Shown: piece after piece, positions 1-8,711 of the stretch | Position numbering within the stretch: position 1 is the stretch's first letter | Layout: each line of letters opens with the position of its first letter | Source: an uncultured Collinsella sp. | Lineage (GTDB): Bacteria > Actinomycetota > Coriobacteriia > Coriobacteriales > Coriobacteriaceae | Reading direction: 5' to 3' | DNA: 23,174 nucleotides | NCBI GenBank assembly: GCA_900540995.1 | Contig: UQHO01000035.1 | Span: 1-23,174 of the forward strand | Notes under the pieces: model-generated | Told to the model about the DNA's origin: nothing | Databases searched by the model: none | Seen by the model: the letters and a program-made list of their open reading frames with translations, nothing else | Translations under genes and position numbers: made by a program

Positions 1-25
1 AGCCGTGAGCATAAGAAGTTGGCTT

Positions 26-51
26 GCCGCCCCTATTGGGCGGCACTTTTT
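26..51 (+). terminator. Intrinsic terminator of an upstream gene
   Basis: A perfect 7-bp GC stem (GCCGCCC at 26-32 with GGGCGGC at 38-44) has a 5-nt loop and is followed by ACTTTTT. It would end transcription of a + strand gene lying left of the window. Confidence 0.85.
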
Positions 52-304
52 GTGTGGGGTCCCTGTCTTCACAATTTTCGTCAAGCTTTTGGTTAGATTT
101 TGGTCAGTTGGCGTAAAGGCGGAAGTCCAAAAGATTGATGGCGAAAAAAGCTCAGAGAAAGTGCTGGTAGGGGAGTTGTTGAGCTTTTCGACAGCTTTTG
201 AGCAAAAGAAACTTTGTGGCTATTGCCGGCGATTGCGTTGTCGCGGTCATGGCGGTGCGGGATGCTGGTCGTAAGCGTCGAATGCTCCGATTTTGGAGGC
301 CAGC
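52..304. other. Intergenic stretch, no gene recognised
   Basis: This 250-bp gap is AT-richer than the genes around it. The open frames across it have no ribosome site and no recognisable protein. The only structure seen is a 9-bp inverted repeat, AAAAGCTCA at 146-154 and TGAGCTTTT at 180-188, with a 25-nt loop. It presumably holds the promoter of the following gene, but no convincing -35/-10 pair was found. Confidence 0.5.
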
Positions 305-727
305 ATGGATCTGTTTCTTGAGACTCCGCAGCAACAAGCTGAGCGCATGCTGCGTCAGCAGCAACGACTCATGGAGATGCAAATGCAAGGGGTAGCCGCC
401 CAGCCCCCTGCGCAAAACGTTACACCCGCGGTTTCGCCTGCGGGCGAATCGGCACCAGAGGCCTATTCCGTACAGCAAGATTCATATGCGCAGGAGCTCG
501 CGTTCGACAAGCGTCGTGCGCGTCGTCGCCGCGTGGGCCAGCGCCTGCGCACATTGGCGATGATCGTGCTCATTCCGCTAGGACTTGCGGCGATTTTCTT
601 GGTCTCGTATGCGCTCACCTGCATCCTCAACGGTGCTTCGCCCGGCGAAGTGCTCCAACATCTGTCAGCCCTCGGCCAGCGCCTAGGCGACGTCATAACA
701 ACCATCCGCGCCGGCTGGGAGAGCTAG
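305..727 (+). CDS. Small single-pass membrane protein, unknown function
   Basis: A 140-residue protein that I do not recognise. The ATG at 305 was chosen because GGAGG (295-299) lies five bases upstream; an in-frame TTG at 293 would overlap that site. The first ~50 residues are rich in Gln and Met and then Pro/Ala, and look disordered. A strongly basic stretch (KRRARRRRVGQRLR, about residues 66-79) precedes one hydrophobic segment (about 82-108, LAMIVLIPLGLAAIFLVSYAL). By the positive-inside rule the long N-terminal part should be cytoplasmic and the ~30-residue C-terminal tail outside. It is followed by rmuC after a 123-bp gap. No catalytic motif is visible, so no function is assigned. Confidence 0.7.
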   Translation: MDLFLETPQQQAERMLRQQQRLMEMQMQGVAAQPPAQNVTPAVSPAGESAPEAYSVQQDSYAQELAFDKRRARRRRVGQRLRTLAMIVLIPLGLAAIFLVSYALTCILNGASPGEVLQHLSALGQRLGDVITTIRAGWES

Positions 728-850
728 CGGACCAGCACCCATAGCGCAAAGGTAACTTGTCTGCGCTCGATTGGACATGAGCTGCGTTTGACAGGGTAAG
801 ATTGATCGCGGTTTTGATTGGTGCTCGATTGGGCTTGTTGGGCGGAGTTT

Positions 851-2206
851 ATGTCTGCTATTGATATTGCGCTTGTTGTGATCGCCTTGGTGGCGGTGGG
901 GGTTGCTGTGGCTTGCGCCCTCCAGCTCAAGAGCCTGCGTGCCGAGTTGCGGGAGCGTGGCGACAGTAGCGCGGAAACGCTCGCGGCGCTCGAGCAGGCC
1001 AACAGCACGCTCGATGCCCTGAACGTCGCGCTGGCCGAAACCCGCCGCACGGCCAATGTCATCGCGCAGCAGCAGACGACCGATGCGGCCGTGGAGCAGC
1101 AACGTTACCTGACCATCGCACGCGAGTTTTCGCAAGCTGGTGACCGGATGGATGACCTGCGCCGCGAGACGGCCCAACAGCTCGGCGCCAACCGCGAGGG
1201 CATCGAGCATCGCCTGGACAAGGTGCGCGAGACGGTCGATGCCCAGCTGGGCGCCATCCGCAAGGACAACAACGTGCAGCTCGATCAAATGCGTGCGACG
1301 GTGGACGAGAAGCTCTCTCGCACGCTCAACGACCGACTGTCAGCATCGTTTAAGCAGGTGAGCGACCAGCTCGAGGCCGTGTACAAGGGCCTGGGCGACA
1401 TGCAGTCCATCGCCACCGGCGTGGGCGACCTTAAGCGCGTGCTGGGCAACGTGAAGGCGCGTGGCATTTTGGGCGAGGTGCAGCTGGGTGCAATCCTGGC
1501 GGACATCCTTACACCCGACCAGTACCTGGAAAACGTCGCCACCAAGTCCGGCGCCTCGGAGCGCGTTGAGTTTGCCGTCAAGCTGCCGGTGGACGAGGGC
1601 GACCCCGTGCTGCTGCCGATTGACTCCAAGTTTCCGGGCGACGCGTACGAGCATCTGCTCGACGCCCAGGAGTCGGGTGACGCTGAGGCCGTCGCCGCAG
1701 CGCGTAAGACGCTCGACACCATGGTTAAGCGCGAGGCTAAGGACATCTGCGAAAAGTACCTGAGTGTGCCGGCAACGACCAACTTTGGCATCATGTTCGT
1801 GCCGTTTGAAGGACTGTACGCCGAGGTCGTCAGCCGCCCCGGGCTTATCGAGACCCTGGGCCGCGACTATCACGTCAACGTTGCCGGCCCTAGCACCATG
1901 GCGGCCATTCTCAACAGCCTGCAGATGAGTTACCAAACGTTTAAGCTGCAAAAGCGCACCGATGACGTGCTGCGCGTGCTCTCCGCTGTCAAGGCCGAGC
2001 TGCCGCGCTATCAAAAGGCGCTGCGCCGCGCCCAGCAGCAGATCGAGACCGCGGGCAAAACGGTCGAGGGCATCATCACCACGCGCACCAACGTTATGGA
2101 GCGCAAGCTCAAGGACATCGACGCGCTGGAAGATACCGACCAAGCCGATGAGATCTTGGGACTCACGCCCGCGGACCTTCTCACAGACCAAGAAGACGAG
2201 GACTAA
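851..2206 (+). CDS. rmuC: DNA recombination protein RmuC
   Basis: RmuC-family protein of 451 residues, a usual length for the family. RmuC has a PD-(D/E)XK nuclease-like fold and is linked to limiting inversions and to processing of recombination intermediates; its biochemistry is poorly defined. The order of parts is typical: an N-terminal membrane anchor (about residues 3-24), a long coiled coil rich in Glu, Arg and Gln (to about 190), then the conserved RmuC domain. That domain carries the hallmark IDSKFPGDAYEHL (about 257-269) and the later stretch NFGIMFVPFEGLYAEV, which are characteristic. The ATG at 851 has GGCGGAG just upstream; an in-frame TTG at 818 lacks such a site. A consensus TTGACA lies at 788-793 but has no good -10 partner. 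The gene ends before a strong terminator. Confidence 0.95.
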   Translation: MSAIDIALVVIALVAVGVAVACALQLKSLRAELRERGDSSAETLAALEQANSTLDALNVALAETRRTANVIAQQQTTDAAVEQQRYLTIAREFSQAGDRMDDLRRETAQQLGANREGIEHRLDKVRETVDAQLGAIRKDNNVQLDQMRATVDEKLSRTLNDRLSASFKQVSDQLEAVYKGLGDMQSIATGVGDLKRVLGNVKARGILGEVQLGAILADILTPDQYLENVATKSGASERVEFAVKLPVDEGDPVLLPIDSKFPGDAYEHLLDAQESGDAEAVAAARKTLDTMVKREAKDICEKYLSVPATTNFGIMFVPFEGLYAEVVSRPGLIETLGRDYHVNVAGPSTMAAILNSLQMSYQTFKLQKRTDDVLRVLSAVKAELPRYQKALRRAQQQIETAGKTVEGIITTRTNVMERKLKDIDALEDTDQADEILGLTPADLLTDQEDED

Positions 2207-2217
2207 TTGTAACAAGA

Positions 2218-2258
2218 CGGTGGGGCACCGGCGCAAACGCGGGCGCCCCACCGCTTTT
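2218..2258 (+). terminator. Intrinsic terminator after rmuC
   Basis: A perfect 9-bp stem (CGGTGGGGC at 2218-2226 with GCCCCACCG at 2245-2253) with an 18-nt loop is followed by CTTTTC. It lies 11 bp past the rmuC stop. Confidence 0.85.
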
Positions 2259-2333
2259 CGTATCGCACTTGTCTGAAGCGTGCTTCAATGTGCAACAATG
2301 GCGTTTCGCCCTATCAGATGCGAAAGGAAGCCC

Positions 2334-4136
2334 ATGTCTCAGAGAAGCACCAGCCCGCTCAGCCGCTCCACCGTGCGCCGCACGCTGCAGCGGTTTTGGG
2401 GTGTCACGCGCACGCAGCCGCTGATTGTCTTTCTCTCGGTGTTCTCGTCGGCGGGCTACATCTTTTTGCTGACGTTTGCCAATACCTATGTGATGGCCCT
2501 CATTGTCGACCGCGTTCAAGCCGGTCCCGTGGCGGGTGACCAGGTGTTTGAGGTCTTCGGCCCCTATATCCTGGCGCTTGTACTCGTTAACCTGGTGGGT
2601 CAGATCCTCTCCAAGCTGCAGGACTACACCGTCTACAAGCTCGAGATTGCGGGCAACTATCACCTGGCGCGCCTATGCTTCGACACGCTCTCCAACCAAT
2701 CCATGACATTCCATACCAGCCGCTTTGGCGGATCGCTCGTGAGCCAGACGAGCCGTTTTATGAGCGGCTATACGGGGCTGGTGGACGTGACGGTGTATTC
2801 GCTCATCCCCACCATCACCTCGGTCATCTGCACCGTGGCCGCACTCGCCCCGGTGGTGCCGACGTTTACCGTGATCCTAGTGTGCATCATGGTCGTCTAC
2901 ATCGCGTTTGTCTGGCTTATGTACAAGCGCATCATGCCGCTTTCGGCCGCGACGTCCGCCGCGCAGAACAAGCTCTCGGGCGTACTCTCCGACGCGGTCA
3001 CGAACATCTTGGCCGTCAAGACTTGCGGGCGCGAGGACTTTGAACGCGATCTGTTCGACGCCGCCGATCGTGCCGCGCGCGATGCCGAGACGGTCTCGAT
3101 GCACGCCATGATGCAGCGCAACTTTACGACCTCGGGCCTTATCGTCATCACCATGGCCGTGGTGAGCGTGTTCGTGGCGGGCGGCAACGCGTGGTTTGGC
3201 ATCTCGGCCGGCTCTCTCGTCATGGTCTTTACCTATACGTACAATCTCACCATGCGTCTGAACTACGTGAGCTCCATGATGCAGCGCATCAACCGCGCGC
3301 TGGGCGACGCCGCCGAGATGACGCGCGTGCTGGACGAGCCGCGTCTGGTGGCAGACGACGCGGATGCCCCCGAGCTCAAAGTGACCGAAGGTGCGATTGA
3401 TTTTGAGCACCTGAGCTTTGCATACCGTGACGCCGCGGCGGGCGAGAGCGTGTTCGACGACCTGACGCTTCATGTGACGGCAGGCCAGCGCGTGGGCCTG
3501 GTGGGCAAATCGGGCTCGGGCAAGACGACACTCACCAAGCTGCTGCTGCGCCTGGACGATGTTCAGGGCGGCCGCGTGCTCGTGGACGGTCAGGATGTCT
3601 CGCGCTGCACGCAGCAGAGCCTGCGCCGTCAGGTTGCCTACGTGCCGCAGGAGGCGCTGCTGTTCCACCGCTCCATTCGCGAAAACATTGCCTACGGTCG
3701 TCCCAACGCCACTGATGAGCAGATCCGCGAGGCGGCTCGCTTGGCTAATGCGACCGAGTTTATCGACCGCCTGCCCCGTGGCTTTGACACCATGGTGGGC
3801 GAACGCGGCGTCAAGCTCTCGGGCGGCCAGCGTCAGCGCGTGGCTATCGCCCGCGCCATCCTAACCGACGCGCCGATTCTGGTGCTCGACGAGGCGACCT
3901 CTGCCTTGGACAGCGAGTCCGAGGCGCTGGTGCAGGAAGCGCTCGAAAACCTGATGCGTGGACGTACCTCCATTGTGGTGGCGCACCGCCTGTCCACCGT
4001 GGCGGCGCTCGACCGCATTGTGGTGCTGGCCGACGGCGAGATCGTCGAGGACGGCACGCATGCGCAGCTCGTCGAGGCGGGTGGCGAGTACGCGAGCCTG
4101 TGGAGCCGTCAGACCGGCGCATTCTTGGAGGCGTAA
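2334..4136 (+). CDS. ABC exporter half-transporter (permease fused to ATPase)
   Basis: A 600-residue MsbA/LmrA-type ABC transporter with a transmembrane domain (about 1-320) fused to a nucleotide-binding domain. The ATPase part has every expected motif: Walker A VGKSGSGKTT (about 390-399), Q-loop YVPQE, signature LSGGQ (495-499), Walker B ILVLDE ending at Asp519-Glu520, D-loop SALD and the switch His551 in AHRLS. Such exporters work as dimers in the cytoplasmic membrane; with no partner half-transporter beside it, a homodimer is likely. The ATG at 2334 was chosen for the AAAGGAAG just upstream; the frame opens earlier but without a ribosome site. AACAAT at 2294-2299 is a possible -10. The substrate cannot be told from sequence; multidrug and lipid export are both common in this subfamily. 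Confidence 0.92.
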   Translation: MSQRSTSPLSRSTVRRTLQRFWGVTRTQPLIVFLSVFSSAGYIFLLTFANTYVMALIVDRVQAGPVAGDQVFEVFGPYILALVLVNLVGQILSKLQDYTVYKLEIAGNYHLARLCFDTLSNQSMTFHTSRFGGSLVSQTSRFMSGYTGLVDVTVYSLIPTITSVICTVAALAPVVPTFTVILVCIMVVYIAFVWLMYKRIMPLSAATSAAQNKLSGVLSDAVTNILAVKTCGREDFERDLFDAADRAARDAETVSMHAMMQRNFTTSGLIVITMAVVSVFVAGGNAWFGISAGSLVMVFTYTYNLTMRLNYVSSMMQRINRALGDAAEMTRVLDEPRLVADDADAPELKVTEGAIDFEHLSFAYRDAAAGESVFDDLTLHVTAGQRVGLVGKSGSGKTTLTKLLLRLDDVQGGRVLVDGQDVSRCTQQSLRRQVAYVPQEALLFHRSIRENIAYGRPNATDEQIREAARLANATEFIDRLPRGFDTMVGERGVKLSGGQRQRVAIARAILTDAPILVLDEATSALDSESEALVQEALENLMRGRTSIVVAHRLSTVAALDRIVVLADGEIVEDGTHAQLVEAGGEYASLWSRQTGAFLEA

Positions 4137-4199
4137 GCGTTTCGGACGTGGGACAATTGTGCCCATAAGTTTATTGTGCCGTTGAGCCGAGGAGTCGTT

Positions 4200-4865
4200 A
4201 TGCCACGCGAGACCAATGCCGCCAAACGCGAGCGCGCCATCGAGGTGTGTGAGCGCCTCGACCGTCGCTATGGCCCGGTCGAGTGCTTTTTGGACCACGA
4301 GAATCCCTTCCGCCTGCTGATCGCGGTGCTGCTTTCGGCGCAAACGACCGATGCACAGGTCAACAAAGTGACGCCGCGGCTGTTTGCCCAGTGGCCCACA
4401 CCCGAGGCCATGGCTGGGGCGAGCGTGGCTGACGTGGCAGACACTATCAAGTCACTCGGCTTCTACAAGAGCAAAGCCAAGCATGCCGTCGAGGCCGCGC
4501 AGATGATCGTCGCCGACTATGGCGGCGAGGTGCCGGCCGACATGAAGGAACTCGTGAAGCTGCCGGGCGTGGGACGCAAGACGGCAAACATCGTGCTCAA
4601 CGTGGGGTATGGCATCGTGGAGGGCATTGCGGTGGACACGCACGTCAACCGCATTGCGCACCGCCTGATGCTGAGTCCCAAGACGCATACAAAGGAGCCG
4701 CTCAAGACCGAGCAGGATTTGCTCAAGATTTTGCCGCACGAGTATTGGGAGTCGGTCAACCATCAGTGGATCACCTTCGGTCGCGAGATCTGCGACGCCC
4801 GCAAACCCAAGTGTGACGAGTGTCCGCTGGCAGATTTGTGCCCCAGCGTGCGCGTAGCGGGGTAG
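4200..4865 (+). CDS. nth: Endonuclease III (DNA glycosylase/AP lyase)
   Basis: Bifunctional base-excision repair enzyme that removes oxidised pyrimidines and nicks the abasic site. It has 221 residues, near the usual length. All hallmarks are present: the helix-hairpin-helix LPGVGRKTAN (121-130) with the catalytic Lys127, the catalytic Asp146 in VDTHVNRIAHRL, and a C-terminal [4Fe-4S] site C198-x6-C205-x2-C208-x5-C214. The ATG at 4200 follows CGAGGAG at 4188-4194 with good spacing; an upstream GTG at 4176 is less likely. It lies 63 bp after the ABC transporter with no terminator seen between, but GACAAT at 4152-4157 may be its own -10. mfd, another repair gene, follows directly. Confidence 0.97.
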   Translation: MPRETNAAKRERAIEVCERLDRRYGPVECFLDHENPFRLLIAVLLSAQTTDAQVNKVTPRLFAQWPTPEAMAGASVADVADTIKSLGFYKSKAKHAVEAAQMIVADYGGEVPADMKELVKLPGVGRKTANIVLNVGYGIVEGIAVDTHVNRIAHRLMLSPKTHTKEPLKTEQDLLKILPHEYWESVNHQWITFGREICDARKPKCDECPLADLCPSVRVAG

Positions 4866-4969
4866 GGCGGAACGCATCTTCGTCTGGCGTTTTTTGCGGG
4901 GCTGGGTTTGCCCTTGAGCCGGAGTCCTCTCCATGCGCTACCATGACAGGCAATGAAATCCGCCGCATA

Positions 4970-4997
4970 CCCGCCGAGCTTGCCCCGGCGGGCTTTT
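4970..4997 (+). terminator. Terminator between nth and mfd
   Basis: A perfect 7-bp GC stem (CCCGCCG at 4970-4976, CGGCGGG at 4986-4992) with a 9-nt loop is followed by CTTTT. The short T tail and its position only ~15 bp before the mfd ribosome site leave open whether it ends nth or attenuates mfd. A possible mfd -10, TACCAT, lies upstream of it at 4939-4944, so an mfd transcript from there would cross the hairpin. Confidence 0.65.
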
Positions 4998-5022
4998 GGC
5001 GTTGCAATGCCGGAGGAACAGC

Positions 5023-8000
5023 ATGCTCATTCACCGTATAGCCGCGCAGCTCTACACTGCCGAGGCACTGCAGACCGTCGAGGCCGGACTCGATGCCGGC
5101 GAGGACGTGACGCTGGCCGTGTCGCAGTCGGGCCGCACGCTTATGGCGGCCGCCCAGTTTGCGCGCCGTCCGCGCCCGACGGTCTACATTGTGAGTGGCG
5201 AGGATGCGGCCGATCGCGCCGCGCGCAGCCTTGCCGCCTACGTGGGCCTGGCGCACGTGTGCCGTTTTCCCGAGCGCAAGGACTATCCGTGGCGCGAGCA
5301 GGCGCCCGACGATGCCGTGGTGGCGCAGCGCTGCGAGGCTCTGGGGCGCATCGTGCGCGGGGACAACTGCATCATGGTTGCCTCGGCCCGCGCGCTGCTG
5401 CGCTGCGTGCCGCCGGTCGAGAGCCGCTATTGGGAGTCCACGACCTTTGCGGTGGGCGAGGAGATTCCTTTTGATGAGGTGCCGCAGCGCCTAGTGGGCA
5501 TGGGCTACACCAATGCCGGCGCCGCCGACGCGCCCGGCCTGTTTCGCGTGCACGGCGACACCGTAGAGGTGTTCCCCGCGCAGGAAAAGGCGCCCGTGCG
5601 CATCGAGTTTTTTGGCGACGAGATCGATCGCATCCGCCGCATGGTGAGCTCCACGGGGCAGACCATCGGCAACGAGGATAGCATCGAGATCTTCCCCTGT
5701 CGCGAGCTGGCGCTTACCGACGAGGCCGTCCACAACATGCATGTGGCGCTCTACCGCGCCAGCCAGGACGACAGCAAGTTGGCGGCGCTGCTCGAGATGG
5801 TGGATGCGCGCATCGTCACGCCTGAGCTCGACCGCTTTTTGCCGGTGATGTACGGCCAGACCGTGAGCCCGCTGTCGCATGTGAGCGGCAAGGCACTCGT
5901 GGTGCTGTCCGAGCCGCGCTCGCTGTTCGACGACTGCCTGCGTGCCTACGAGGATATCGAGGCCCGTGCCGGCGAGGCGGGGATTGACCGACTGGATGGC
6001 CTGTATGTACGTGCCCAGCAGCTCGATTTTGGTGCCCAGCAGCGCCTGAACTATGTGAGCCTGATTCGCGCGGGCGGTGCGGTTACGGCAGAGCTTAAGA
6101 TTGAGCAGCCGGCCATCGCGGGCTCGGACAACCGTTTTATGACGCGCATTCAGGAAGTCGTGGGCAAGCGCTATGCCTGCGTATTTGCCATCCCCGATCG
6201 CGGTGCGCGCGAGTCGATGGAGCTCACCTTTGGCGACGAGGGCATTACCTTTGAGGAGTCGCTGACGGCCGCGTCCGAAAATGCCGGCGTCATTGGCGAG
6301 CGCGTACGCGTGGCAGCGGCGGATTCCGCCGACCGTGCCGCACGCCAGGAGGCCCATGCTTCCATTCGCGAGCGTAAGGCCGACGCGCTCAACGCCCGCT
6401 CGCTCGAGGCGGGTGCCGACCAGGCTGCCGCCGGCGCCGCCGTGCCCACTATTTCGCGCGGACGTGTGACCTTTGTCGATGCCGCCTTGCCGCAGGGCGT
6501 AGTGGTGCCCGATGCCAACCTGGCCGTGTTCTCGATCGCCGATCTCAACGCCCGCATGGACGCCAACCGCGCGCGCAGCCGCCGCAAGGTGGACATTACG
6601 CAGATCACGTTCCCGTTTAAGCCGGGCGACTACGTGGTGCACGCCACTCACGGCATCGCGCTCTTTAGCGAGATTGCGCGCCAGGAAGTGGGCGGCAAGG
6701 AGCGCGACTACTTTTTGCTGGAATATGCCGACGGCGACAAACTCTACGTGCCGCTCGAGCAGGTCGACCGCATCACGCGCTATGTTGGCCCCGACGGCGA
6801 CAGGCCGCGCCTGACCAGGCTCAACACTGCCGACTGGACGCGTGCCACCAACAAGGCGCGCAAGAACGCCAAAAAGCTGGCGTTTGACCTGGTCGACCTG
6901 TATACGCGCCGCTCGTCGATCGCAGGCATCGCCTGCCCGCCCGACACGCCCGAGCAGATCGAGATGGAGGAGAGCTTTCCCTACGACGAGACGCGTGATC
7001 AGCTGGAGGCCATCGCCGACATTAAGGCCGACATGGAGGCGCCCAAGCCCATGGACCGCCTGCTGTGCGGCGACGTGGGTTTCGGCAAGACCGAGGTTGC
7101 CCTGCGCGCGGCGTTTAAGTGCGTGGACTCCGGCCGCCAAGTCATGGTGCTCTGCCCCACGACCATTCTGGCCCAGCAGCACTACGAGACCTTCTTTGAG
7201 CGTTTTGCCCCGTTTGGCCTCGAGGTCGAAGTGCTCAGCCGCTTCCGCACCCCGGCGCAGCAGAAGCGCGCGCTCAAGGCGTTTGCCGAGGGCACGATCG
7301 ATGTGCTCATCGGCACCCACCGCCTGCTTTCGGCCGATGTGAACCCCAAGAACCTGGGCCTGGTGATCATCGACGAGGAGCAGCGCTTTGGCGTGCAGCA
7401 CAAGGAGCAGCTCAAGAACCTGCGTGAGCAGATTGACGTGCTCACGCTTTCGGCAACGCCGATTCCGCGAACCATGCAGATGGCCACGAGCGGCGTGCGC
7501 GACATGAGCCTGATCACCACGCCGCCGACCGGGCGCCGCCCCGTGATCGTGCACGTGGGAGAGTACGACCCCGACGTGGTGAGTGCGGCGATTCGCCTGG
7601 AGGTGGGCCGCGGCGGTCAGGTGTACTACGTGTCCAACCGCGTCAAGACCATCGACGACGCCGTGGCGCGCGTGCACGAGGCCGCGCCCGAGGCGCGCGT
7701 GGGCGTGGCGCACGGCAAGATGAGCCCGCGCGAGGTCGAGGACGTGATGATCGAGTTCGCGACCAAAAAGATCGACGTGCTCATCGCCACAACCATCGTG
7801 GAGAGCGGCATCGACAACGCGACTGCCAACACGCTGATCATCGAGGATTCGCAACGCCTGGGTCTGGCGCAGCTCTACCAGCTCAAGGGTCGTGTGGGTC
7901 GCTCTGCCACGCAGGCCTACGCGTATTTTATGTTCCCGGGCGAGCTGCCGCTCACCGAGGAGGCAACGGCGCGCCTGACCGCACTTTCCGAGTTCCAGGA

Positions 8001-8655
8001 CTTGGGCAGCGGCATGCGCATCGCCATGCGCGACCTGGAGATCCGTGGTGCCGGCTCGCTTATGGGCGCCGAGCAGCACGGCAACCTGTCGAGCGTGGGC
8101 TTTGACCTGTTTACGCAGATGTTGGGCCAGGCGGTAGCCGAGGCGCGCGGCGATGACGACGCCGGCGTGGAGGCGGCGAGTGTAGGCATTAACCTGCCGG
8201 CCGATTACTTCTTGTCCGAGGAGTACCTGCCGGCGGTGGATCAGCGCGTGCTCGTGTACCGTAAGCTCGCAGCGGCCGAGGACCTGGAGAGCATCGATGA
8301 GGTGCAGGAGGAGACCGAGGCTGCGCATGGCGAGCTGCCGCTGGCGGGACTCAACCTGTTCAATCGCGCACGAATCCGCATTCGCGGCGAGCGTCTGGGG
8401 CTCGAGAGCGTCACGCTCAGCGGCGGTCGCATTACGTTTTTGGGCGTCGACGTGCCCAAGAAGGTGGCCTTTGAGCTTAAGAATCGCTACGGTGCGGTGA
8501 ACTTTCCCAAGAGCCGCAAGCTGTCGGTACCCTACAAGGCGGGCGCCGGCGCGGGCAGCGGCCTGGGTCGCGGCCTCGACGCCAACGACGGCACCGGCCC
8601 GGTGGCGGCGGCGCTCATGCTGCTGCAACAGCTGGGCGCTAGTGATGATGACTAG
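5023..8655 (+). CDS. mfd: Transcription-repair coupling factor Mfd
   Basis: Mfd removes RNA polymerase stalled at DNA lesions and recruits UvrA. The protein has 1210 residues, slightly longer than the usual ~1150-1180. In order: an N-terminal UvrB-like region, a CarD-like RNA-polymerase-interacting domain starting near 529 (FPFKPGDYVVHATHGIALF), RecG-like helicase motifs with Walker A GDVGFGKTE (683-691), DEEQ (784-787) and LSATPIPRTMQMA, then the TRCF C-terminal domain (NLPADYFLSEEYLP). About residues 426-480 form an Ala/Arg-rich linker before the polymerase-binding domain, which accounts for much of the extra length. The ATG at 5023 has GGAGGA at 5012-5017; an in-frame TTG nine codons earlier overlaps the terminator tail. 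Single gene with its own start region. Confidence 0.97.
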   Translation: MLIHRIAAQLYTAEALQTVEAGLDAGEDVTLAVSQSGRTLMAAAQFARRPRPTVYIVSGEDAADRAARSLAAYVGLAHVCRFPERKDYPWREQAPDDAVVAQRCEALGRIVRGDNCIMVASARALLRCVPPVESRYWESTTFAVGEEIPFDEVPQRLVGMGYTNAGAADAPGLFRVHGDTVEVFPAQEKAPVRIEFFGDEIDRIRRMVSSTGQTIGNEDSIEIFPCRELALTDEAVHNMHVALYRASQDDSKLAALLEMVDARIVTPELDRFLPVMYGQTVSPLSHVSGKALVVLSEPRSLFDDCLRAYEDIEARAGEAGIDRLDGLYVRAQQLDFGAQQRLNYVSLIRAGGAVTAELKIEQPAIAGSDNRFMTRIQEVVGKRYACVFAIPDRGARESMELTFGDEGITFEESLTAASENAGVIGERVRVAAADSADRAARQEAHASIRERKADALNARSLEAGADQAAAGAAVPTISRGRVTFVDAALPQGVVVPDANLAVFSIADLNARMDANRARSRRKVDITQITFPFKPGDYVVHATHGIALFSEIARQEVGGKERDYFLLEYADGDKLYVPLEQVDRITRYVGPDGDRPRLTRLNTADWTRATNKARKNAKKLAFDLVDLYTRRSSIAGIACPPDTPEQIEMEESFPYDETRDQLEAIADIKADMEAPKPMDRLLCGDVGFGKTEVALRAAFKCVDSGRQVMVLCPTTILAQQHYETFFERFAPFGLEVEVLSRFRTPAQQKRALKAFAEGTIDVLIGTHRLLSADVNPKNLGLVIIDEEQRFGVQHKEQLKNLREQIDVLTLSATPIPRTMQMATSGVRDMSLITTPPTGRRPVIVHVGEYDPDVVSAAIRLEVGRGGQVYYVSNRVKTIDDAVARVHEAAPEARVGVAHGKMSPREVEDVMIEFATKKIDVLIATTIVESGIDNATANTLIIEDSQRLGLAQLYQLKGRVGRSATQAYAYFMFPGELPLTEEATARLTALSEFQDLGSGMRIAMRDLEIRGAGSLMGAEQHGNLSSVGFDLFTQMLGQAVAEARGDDDAGVEAASVGINLPADYFLSEEYLPAVDQRVLVYRKLAAAEDLESIDEVQEETEAAHGELPLAGLNLFNRARIRIRGERLGLESVTLSGGRITFLGVDVPKKVAFELKNRYGAVNFPKSRKLSVPYKAGAGAGSGLGRGLDANDGTGPVAAALMLLQQLGASDDD

Positions 8656-8711
8656 CGAGTCGACGCTGTAAATACCCCATTTGGGCACTCTGGCTCCATC
8701 GAAAGGAAAGC

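Noticed and set aside
5..478. Small frames on both strands near the left edge (5-274 +, 152-478 -)
   Set aside because: No ribosome sites, no recognisable protein, and one overlaps the terminator at 26-51.
8653..8676. Similarity of the sequence after mfd (TCGACGCTGTAAATACCCC) to the left edge of the branched element at 21588
   Set aside because: About 16 of 19 positions match, but there is no matching arm or core near 8.7 kb, so chance or a tiny remnant cannot be told apart.
5491..8688. A 1065-codon open frame antisense to mfd
   Set aside because: It mirrors the Mfd codons (strong GC3 leaves few antisense stops), is rich in His/Arg/Ala/Leu with no known domain, and has no ribosome site. Mfd itself is unmistakable.
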